64,000 nt of DNA, taken from positions 181,092 through 245,091 of the forward strand of contig JAPPFM010000050.1 of NCBI GenBank assembly GCA_028821605.1. Reading direction: 5' to 3'. This DNA is from Candidatus Poribacteria bacterium (GTDB taxonomy: Bacteria; Poribacteria; WGA-4E; WGA-3G). Below the pieces are notes generated by a model, which was not told where the DNA came from, ran no database searches, and worked only from the letters and a program-made list of their open reading frames with translations. Shown one piece after another: positions 58,866 through 64,000 of the stretch. Positions within the stretch are counted from its first letter, which is position 1. Each line of letters opens with the position of its first letter. The translations under genes were made by a program, and so were the position numbers.

Positions 58866-60500
58866 TTAAAAAGTGGTTTTTCGGAGCGGTTCGGACATCA
58901 ACCATCCGATGACGTTGACGATATCGTCCTGCCGTTCCTGTAGCATCACTTCGATGAGTGCCGGTTTTTCAGCAGCGAGCGTGTCCCGTAAAGTGTTCTT
59001 GAAATCCCCCAAATTCTCAACCCGCTTGGTGTATGCACCGAAAGACTGTGCGAATTCAACGAAATCGGGATTGAGCAGATCGGTATCAATCGTACGTCCC
59101 TCACACCCCTTCTGTTGAGACCCCTTAATCGCCGACAGCGCGCCGTCATTCACCACGATCGCCACGACGTTAATGCCGTATTTCATAGCGGTTGCCATTT
59201 CCACAGCCCCCATCAGAAATCCACCATCGCCACTGAAGCAGATAACCGGTCGGTCGGGATGTGCGACTTTGGCACCGATCGCTGCAGGATACGCGTGTCC
59301 TAACGCCACACCGATATTCGGGTAGAGGAAGGTTCTCGGATCGTAGATAGGAAATTCAGCAAAGGAAGCGTAGCCGAGCGCGTGGACATCAATCGCGTAG
59401 ATAGTGTCTCGTGGAAGCACGTCTTGCAATTCGTGAATAATTGGCAAAGGCGGTTGGGCATCAAACGCTGTTCGGAGTTCTGCCAACGTCTCGTTCCATC
59501 CGTTTTCACCGGGAGCGACATCCTCAATGAGTGCTTGCAACGTCAGTTTCAGGTCACCGACGACACCTACATCACACGGATATTCAAGCCCAATCTCGTC
59601 CGCGTCCTCATCAATTTGGATAAAGGGTTGGGGTAGTTCCAGACTCCAATTTCGGGTATCAATGGAGGTAAAGCGCGGTCCGATGCCGATTAGACAGTCG
59701 GCGCGTTGGAGAGCCTCGCGTCCGAGATAGCCGTAGCAAATTTGGAGTGCCAACGGATGGTCCTCCGACAAAACCCCCTTACCATTGCGGGTGACGATAA
59801 CAGGTGCGTTTAGTTTCTCGGCCAGGAGACGTAACTCGTTTCGAGCGTTTGAATGAAAGACAGCAGAGCCTGCGAAAATCAGAGGCATCTTAGCATTGCG
59901 GATTGCCTCAACGGCGGGACTGAGGTCTGCTGCATCCGGTGGTGGTAGTTCGGCACGTTCTACACGTGGAGGGATCCGAACATCGCCATCTCCTGTAACA
60001 ACATCCATCGGGAATTCCAACATTGTCGGTCCCGGTCTGCCGTTGCGCATCGCTTTAAAGGCATTTTCAACAACGACGGGAATCTCAGGGACAGTGTGGG
60101 CGATAGCGCAGTATTTGGTAATCGATTCAAAGAACCGCATCTGATCCAAACCGTGGAACATCTTGCTGGGATGTTTACTATAGAGACTGGAATCGCTCTG
60201 TCCAGTAATCAGTAGAACGGGTGCACAATCGGTGAACGCTTCTAAAATCCCTGTAGAGGCATTACTGGCACCGGGACCCGGCACAGTGATAGCCACACCG
60301 ACCTCTCCGGTTGCGCGAGCGAAACCGTCTGCCATCTGTGTCGCCGCATACTCGTGCCGGACGAGATAGTGGTCAATCGTGCCTTTCCCGCGTCGCAGCA
60401 AGGCATCATAAATCTGAATGTTCTGGGTGCCGGGCATCCCGAAAACTGCTGAGACACCTTGTGCTTTCAAGCATTCAATGAGAATATCTCCGCCTTTCAC
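58866..60500 (-). CDS. Thiamine diphosphate-dependent enzyme, acetolactate-synthase-like
   Basis: A 544-residue ThDP enzyme with the three domains of the family: an N-terminal PYR domain with the catalytic Glu in RHEYAATQMADGFARATG, a middle domain (AEKLNAPVIVTRNGKGVLSEDHP), and a C-terminal PP domain with GDGGFLMGAVEMATA...VVNDG. It is close to acetolactate synthase large subunits and related decarboxylases, but no small subunit gene is near, so valine/isoleucine synthesis is not certain. The start is GTG 60500, eight bases after GGAG. The small gene just upstream ends inside this ribosome site. Confidence 0.87.
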   Translation of the reverse strand: MKGGDILIECLKAQGVSAVFGMPGTQNIQIYDALLRRGKGTIDHYLVRHEYAATQMADGFARATGEVGVAITVPGPGASNASTGILEAFTDCAPVLLITGQSDSSLYSKHPSKMFHGLDQMRFFESITKYCAIAHTVPEIPVVVENAFKAMRNGRPGPTMLEFPMDVVTGDGDVRIPPRVERAELPPPDAADLSPAVEAIRNAKMPLIFAGSAVFHSNARNELRLLAEKLNAPVIVTRNGKGVLSEDHPLALQICYGYLGREALQRADCLIGIGPRFTSIDTRNWSLELPQPFIQIDEDADEIGLEYPCDVGVVGDLKLTLQALIEDVAPGENGWNETLAELRTAFDAQPPLPIIHELQDVLPRDTIYAIDVHALGYASFAEFPIYDPRTFLYPNIGVALGHAYPAAIGAKVAHPDRPVICFSGDGGFLMGAVEMATAMKYGINVVAIVVNDGALSAIKGSQQKGCEGRTIDTDLLNPDFVEFAQSFGAYTKRVENLGDFKNTLRDTLAAEKPALIEVMLQERQDDIVNVIGWLMSEPLRKTTF

Positions 60501-60503
60501 GTA

Positions 60504-60653
60504 CTAATCTCCTTTGTGTTTGCTGAGAAAATTTTCCAACCACGCATCAGGATCGTACCCCAGTCGGCGTAGTGATTGACAGCCGATCCGTTTTAGAAAA
60601 TTTGGGATGAGGTTAAAGAGCCTAAGTCGCCAAGTCATAATCGGTAACACCAT
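60504..60653 (-). CDS. Small ORF before the ThDP enzyme gene
   Basis: A 49-codon frame, too short for most gene finders. It has no recognised family: LRLFNLIPNFLKRIG followed by LRRLGYDPDAWLENFLSKHK. The composition looks coding (amphipathic helices, a normal C-terminus), and its stop lies four bases before the GTG start of the enzyme gene, overlapping the ribosome site, which would favour translational coupling. It may be a small protein, a leader peptide or the remains of a larger gene; the upstream frame is closed ten codons before the ATG. The ribosome site is weak. Confidence 0.35.
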   Translation of the reverse strand: MVLPIMTWRLRLFNLIPNFLKRIGCQSLRRLGYDPDAWLENFLSKHKGD

Positions 60654-60792
60654 TTCTACTTGCAGAGTTCCTATAACCGATCGTTTTCAGAGATCCATCC
60701 ACTTGCTTGCAAGGATTAGAGGGTATCACTTGAGAACGTTTCCGCCAATAGTATTATCATGGCAATCACAAAAATCACAGTTCAAATCCCGC

Positions 60793-61920
60793 CTACAAGA
60801 TAGCGTTGCCAGTGGTTTTATCAAAGAAATGCATTCGCTCAGGAACAAATGTGACGTAGAGGTGCTGTCCGATTTCCGCTTCAAAGTTGGGGGCTGTGGA
60901 CGCTTTAAGTATCGCATGTGTACCTGAGGTATCTGTTCCGAGAGTTATCTCAACGATTGTCTCTGCACCGAGCGGTTCAGCACTATAAACTTCAGCCTGA
61001 AATGCATTCGGGATTGACTGATGGCTAACAACGATGTCTTCAGGGTGCACACCAAAGACAAGATCCCTTTCTGAGTCCCTATCGTTTAGCATTTTAGAAA
61101 TCCTTGTGTCCTGAATTGTTACCGAATTGTCCGTTCCAAGATCGTGTGCTAACCGCAACTGAAGCTCACCGTTGGTACTGGAGATGTCGCACGGGATGCA
61201 ATTCATACTCGGATTTCCGACAAAACCGGCGACGAATAGGTTTTCGGGATGATTATAGATTTCAGCAGGTGTTCCGAGTTGTTGGATTTTGCCCGCTTCA
61301 AGGACAGCGATCCGGTCCGCCATCGACATAGCTTCGGTCTGATCGTGCGTCACATAGAAAGTCGTTGTACCGAGCTCCTGTTGCCGCCAACGAATTTCCG
61401 AACGCATTTCCGCCCGGAGTTTTGCATCGAGATTGGAGATCGGTTCATCCATGAGGAACACTTGAGGGCGGCGCACCATCGCGCGTCCGAGTCCGACCCG
61501 TTGTGTTTCACCGCCGCTCAACTGATTCGGTGTGCGCATGAGTAGATGTTCGATATGAAGCATCTGTGCAATATCTCTGACACGCCGATCGATTTCCTCT
61601 GCTGAGAGTTTTCTTGGATGCAGTGGGAACGCCATATTCTCGTAAACACTCAGGTGCGGATAGAGGATATGCGATTGGAAAACGAAAGCGACATCACGTT
61701 CTGCCGGAGTTTTAGCGTTGACGCTGACATCGTCTAAATAAATTGTACCTTCCTCTGGTTTGTCCAATCCAGCGATACACCGAAGCGTCGTGGTTTTGCC
61801 CGCACCCGTCTGACCGAGCAGCACAAAGAATTCCTCGTCTCGGATATCGAGGTTGATGTCGTCGAGTGCGATGAGATCGTCAAACCGCTTTGTGATGTTT
61901 TCGAGTCGTACTGTTGCCAT
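60793..61920 (-). CDS. ABC transporter ATPase, MalK/UgpC-type
   Basis: A 375-residue importer ATPase. Walker A GQTGAGKTT is near residue 38, the Q loop is FVFQSHILYPHLS, the signature is LSGGETQRVGLGRA near 135, Walker B is VFLMDEP and the switch His is in YVTHDQTEA. The C-terminal third is a TOBE/OB regulatory domain (FVGNPSMNCI, VHPEDIVV, ERMHFFDKTTG). This is the class that drives sugar, glycerol-phosphate and similar importers, often shared by several permeases. It is alone here. It could serve the DppBC or iron permeases nearby, but the class suggests sugars. A promoter is at 61956. Confidence 0.9.
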   Translation of the reverse strand: MATVRLENITKRFDDLIALDDINLDIRDEEFFVLLGQTGAGKTTTLRCIAGLDKPEEGTIYLDDVSVNAKTPAERDVAFVFQSHILYPHLSVYENMAFPLHPRKLSAEEIDRRVRDIAQMLHIEHLLMRTPNQLSGGETQRVGLGRAMVRRPQVFLMDEPISNLDAKLRAEMRSEIRWRQQELGTTTFYVTHDQTEAMSMADRIAVLEAGKIQQLGTPAEIYNHPENLFVAGFVGNPSMNCIPCDISSTNGELQLRLAHDLGTDNSVTIQDTRISKMLNDRDSERDLVFGVHPEDIVVSHQSIPNAFQAEVYSAEPLGAETIVEITLGTDTSGTHAILKASTAPNFEAEIGQHLYVTFVPERMHFFDKTTGNAIL

Positions 61921-61955
61921 ACAATTCTACAATTCTGTGTTGTGGATATTGCTAC

Positions 61956-61985
61956 AGTATAGCACAAATAGTGCTCAGGGGTCAA
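61956..61985 (-). promoter_or_regulatory. Sigma70 promoter of the MalK-type ATPase gene
   Basis: On the minus strand TTGACC, 18 bases, TATACT, about 36 bases before the start codon. Confidence 0.7.
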
Positions 61986-62061
61986 CAAGAATTCTCCGAT
62001 GAAAAATAATTCGGTAATATTGTGACTTGTGTTATCATACTGCCAAAGGAGGTATTCTCTC

Positions 62062-63060
62062 ATGACAAAACACCATAAAGACTTGAAAATGTCCTTAAGG
62101 AGTATTTTGGAAAGGTATTGCCTCATTATGCTCGTCGCGGGACTCGCCCTCGCTATTAGCGGTTGCGAACGAGATGACATAACACTTCCATCGGAAACAA
62201 CAACATCGTCCCCAGAGGAAAAAATACCGCTCCCAGAGGGAAAAACAACAACACCGCTCCCAGAGAAAAAAACACTGCCCCCTGAAGGGATGGTGCTCAT
62301 TCCCGAGGGTGAGTTTCAGATAGGCAGCAACGATGCGGAGGCAGATGACGATGAGCAGCCGGTGCGCACCGTCTATGTCGATGCGTTTTATATGGACGAA
62401 ACAGAAGTGACGAACGCGCAATTCAAAGAATTTGTGCTTGAAAACCCGCGTTGGCAGAAGTGGCGGATTGACGGAAGATTTCACAATGGGCGTTATCTCT
62501 GGGACTGGAACGGGAATAACTATCCAAAAGGTACAGACAAACATCCGGTTGTTAATGTGAGTTGGTATGCGGCGATGGCATACTCGAAGTGGGCAGGAAA
62601 GCGTCTGCCGACAGAGGCGGAATGGGAACGCGCCGCGCGGGGTGGCTTAGTCGATAAGAAGTATCCGCATGGAAACACGCTAACGCCGCGGGATGCGAAC
62701 TACGGCAACAACGTTAAAGATACCACCGCCGTAGGGAGGTATCCTGCGAACGGATATGGATTGTATGATATGGCGGGTAACGTGAGCGAATGGTGTTTAG
62801 ATGCATACCATAGTGGACTCTATTCTACATTTCCACAGGAGCGGGTTGCGCGTAATCCGTTGGCGGGTGCGAACACGATTCAGTGGATAGTGGATAACTT
62901 CACAAATGTTAATGTTGATGTTTCCCGTGTCCGGCGCGGTGGGAACTGGTTCGATACAGCTCGACTCCCGCGTGTCGCCGATCGCCGCGACTCCAAACCA
63001 AAGAGCGCGTTCCACGTCATCGGTTTTCGTTGTGTGAGGTCTGTAACTGTAACCCCTTAA
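62062..63060 (+). CDS. SUMF1/FGE-fold lipoprotein without the catalytic cysteines
   Basis: A 332-residue predicted lipoprotein (lipobox ISGC) with a Pro/Lys/Glu-rich linker of about 50 residues, then a complete formylglycine-generating-enzyme-like (SUMF1) domain: GEFQIGSNDAEADDDEQPVRTVYV, FYMDETEVTNAQFKEF, PVVNVSWYAAMAYSKWAGKRLPTEAEWERAARGG, and RRGGNWFDTARLPRVADRRD...GFRC. In true FGE the segment after RGG has a pair of Cys; here it has none, so sulfatase activation is not expected. Such domains are often ligand-binding or structural. GGAGG lies nine bases before ATG 62062. No sulfatase gene is near. Confidence 0.85.
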   Translation: MTKHHKDLKMSLRSILERYCLIMLVAGLALAISGCERDDITLPSETTTSSPEEKIPLPEGKTTTPLPEKKTLPPEGMVLIPEGEFQIGSNDAEADDDEQPVRTVYVDAFYMDETEVTNAQFKEFVLENPRWQKWRIDGRFHNGRYLWDWNGNNYPKGTDKHPVVNVSWYAAMAYSKWAGKRLPTEAEWERAARGGLVDKKYPHGNTLTPRDANYGNNVKDTTAVGRYPANGYGLYDMAGNVSEWCLDAYHSGLYSTFPQERVARNPLAGANTIQWIVDNFTNVNVDVSRVRRGGNWFDTARLPRVADRRDSKPKSAFHVIGFRCVRSVTVTP

Positions 63061-63092
63061 CAGACTTTACCCTTCCAAAAAGGAGAATGCTT

Positions 63093-63422
63093 ATGTTTAG
63101 ATTTGATGAGGATATCTTGGTGGATCGTGCCTATAGCTGCTTTAAATGGGGTCAAATTGCCACGACGTACGTGAATGAGATACATATAAAGAGTCCGCGG
63201 CGCGTTTACAATCTTCACCTGATGGAGTCGCCCCGTCTGGAACGGTATATTTTAGACCATACCGCTGGCAATACGTATATGAACCTTGATGCCTTCAACT
63301 GGGATGCTTGGATGCCCAGCGATTGGTTATTGCCAGCAAGTGAAACGTCTGCTCCTGCTGCCCCCCATTCGACAATCCAGCGCACACGCACAACGATGTG
63401 GGCGGAGGTCAAAGATAAATAA
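63093..63422 (+). CDS. Hypothetical protein
   Basis: A 109-residue protein that I do not recognise. MFRFDEDILVDRAYSCFKWGQIATTYVNEIHIKSPRRVYNL... is mostly polar and without signal or membrane segment, with several Trp in the C-terminal half (WDAWMPSDWLLP) and an Ala/Pro/Thr-rich tail. GGAG lies seven bases before ATG 63093; the overlapping frame begins at 63030. It lies 32 bases after the SUMF1-fold gene and could be in the same transcript. Confidence 0.5.
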   Translation: MFRFDEDILVDRAYSCFKWGQIATTYVNEIHIKSPRRVYNLHLMESPRLERYILDHTAGNTYMNLDAFNWDAWMPSDWLLPASETSAPAAPHSTIQRTRTTMWAEVKDK

Positions 63423-63479
63423 CGGGTAGGAGGGAACTCCGATTCCCGACACCGCAACCATAGAAAGGATAAATAAGAA

Positions 63480-63827
63480 TTGAACTCGTATCAAGATTAT
63501 CGAGATTATCTAAAATCCCCCAGCTGGCAAGAAAAGCGAAAAGCAGTGTTAGAACGTGATGGAGGCTTATGCAGTGAGTGTGGCTCACCTGCAACAGACG
63601 TACATCACGAGACCTATGAACGCCTCTTTAATGAGTGGTTGTCAGATTTGACAGCACTTTGTCGTCCCTGTCACGAGGCCAAGCATACGGATCGTGAATT
63701 CAGTGAATTGACATTACCTCGGGAATGCTACAGATGCAAGACTATCCAAACAGATAAGAGGAAGTATCTAATTGACTTGATAGATAACAAATTCAGAGCA
63801 GTGTGTCATGAGTGTTATTTTCAATGA
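63480..63827 (+). CDS. HNH endonuclease-like protein
   Basis: A 115-residue HNH protein. Two CxxC knuckles (CSECG, CRPC) frame the nuclease motif DVHHETYERLFNEWLSDLTALC and HEAKH, typical for small HNH proteins of phage and mobile elements. A second zinc-binding pair follows (CYRC, CHEC), so the protein may have a second finger at the C-terminus. The start is TTG 63480 and the ribosome site is weak. A new frame starts about 30 bases downstream, with a mobile element entering it. Confidence 0.75.
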   Translation: MNSYQDYRDYLKSPSWQEKRKAVLERDGGLCSECGSPATDVHHETYERLFNEWLSDLTALCRPCHEAKHTDREFSELTLPRECYRCKTIQTDKRKYLIDLIDNKFRAVCHECYFQ

Positions 63828-63856
63828 AATTAAGTCAAGAAAAAGGAGAACGAATT

Positions 63857-63871
63857 ATGTATAAAAAAAAT
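63857..63871 (+). pseudogene. Gene start interrupted by an IS element
   Basis: AAAAGGAG followed by an ATG at 63857 is a good translation start directly after the HNH gene, but the IS3-type end begins at 63872, after five codons. The rest of this gene, if present, would be at the other side of the element, outside the window. Confidence 0.5.
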
Positions 63872-64000
63872 TGTACTGCCACCGGAAATTTAGACCACTC
63901 TCTAAACCAAGATTGTGATACAATAACAATCTATTTGAAAGGAGAATTCCGATGGCGAAACGAAGAAGATACACGCCTGAGTTTAAAGCAGAAGTCGTGC
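63872..64000 (+). mobile_element. IS3-type insertion sequence, left end
   Basis: The sequence starts TGTACTGCCACCGGAAATTT, a typical IS3-family left inverted repeat beginning with TG. After about 80 bases comes GGAG and the start of the OrfA transposase gene. The element continues beyond the right edge, so its right end, second frame and target duplication cannot be seen. Confidence 0.8.
63952..64000 (+). CDS. IS3 family transposase OrfA, N-terminal fragment
   Basis: The 16 visible codons read MAKRRRYTPEFKAEVV, the well-known start of IS3-family OrfA (helix-turn-helix protein that binds the element ends). AAAGGAG precedes the ATG. The gene is cut by the right edge of the window. Confidence 0.85.
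   Translation, partial: MAKRRRYTPEFKAEVV

Noticed and set aside
1..64000. A prophage or integrative element covering the window
   Set aside because: No integrase, phage structural or replication genes are seen; only small elements and one IS end.

Overview
The window looks like a chromosomal segment of an uncultured, probably marine or sponge-associated bacterium of the Candidatus Poribacteria type. This is an inference from gene content: three phytanoyl-CoA dioxygenase family proteins, ThuA, LamG proteins, CotH, Uma2 nucleases, very long YCF48-type propellers and many small palindromic repeats. It rests on recall of such genomes, not on a search. Base composition is near 50% GC, the genetic code is standard, and most starts have a recognisable AGGAG-like ribosome binding site.

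Layout. 1-4.6 kb: a truncated ATPase, two dioxygenases, aspartate kinase and a ThuA protein, with well-formed sigma70 promoters in the divergent 3.5 kb gap. 4.8-7.5 kb: an ABC exporter and a RelE-like/HicB-like toxin-antitoxin pair. 7.8-34.5 kb: the most unusual region, described below. 35-37 kb: an SDR enzyme, an orphan antitoxin-like regulator and a dienelactone hydrolase. 37-42.4 kb: a sigmaE-like operon (ECF sigma, anti-sigma with two zinc fingers, RseB-like protein) next to a CotH kinase; both carry the same candidate promoter, GAACCT-N15-GTCTAA. 42.4-50.5 kb: DUF4956 protein, iron ABC importer, multicopper oxidase, DppBC permeases and an HTH/beta-lactamase-fold fusion. 50.6-56.8 kb, plus strand: paired Uma2 genes around a sugar isomerase, a glycosidase-like protein, a HEPN gene with two BolA-like small genes, and a rhodanese. 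56.9-64 kb: tRNA-Asn with tandem promoters, a third dioxygenase, a lone Dam-type methylase, a ThDP enzyme, a MalK-type ATPase, a SUMF1-fold lipoprotein, an HNH protein and the left end of an IS3-type element.

The 7.8-34 kb region. Two proteins (998 and 700 aa) each join a complete ECF sigma factor to one transmembrane helix and then a large predicted extracytoplasmic beta-propeller. The same propeller type as in the 700-aa protein also occurs as two free secreted proteins. Two giant YCF48-repeat lipoproteins, four ABC-2 type permeases with no ATPase gene beside them, and a signal-anchored coiled-coil protein complete the set, all on the minus strand in four transcription units. Upstream of every unit I find a similar ECF-like promoter motif (roughly GCACCC-N16-GTATC), and two units end in nearly identical terminators. 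My reading is that this is a self-regulated envelope-sensing system in which sensor and sigma factor are one polypeptide, spread by duplication of operon modules. The architecture and the repeated motif are seen directly; the function is inferred.

Intergenic spaces carry at least three families of small inverted-repeat elements, some nested and some flanked by direct repeats of 9-25 bp.
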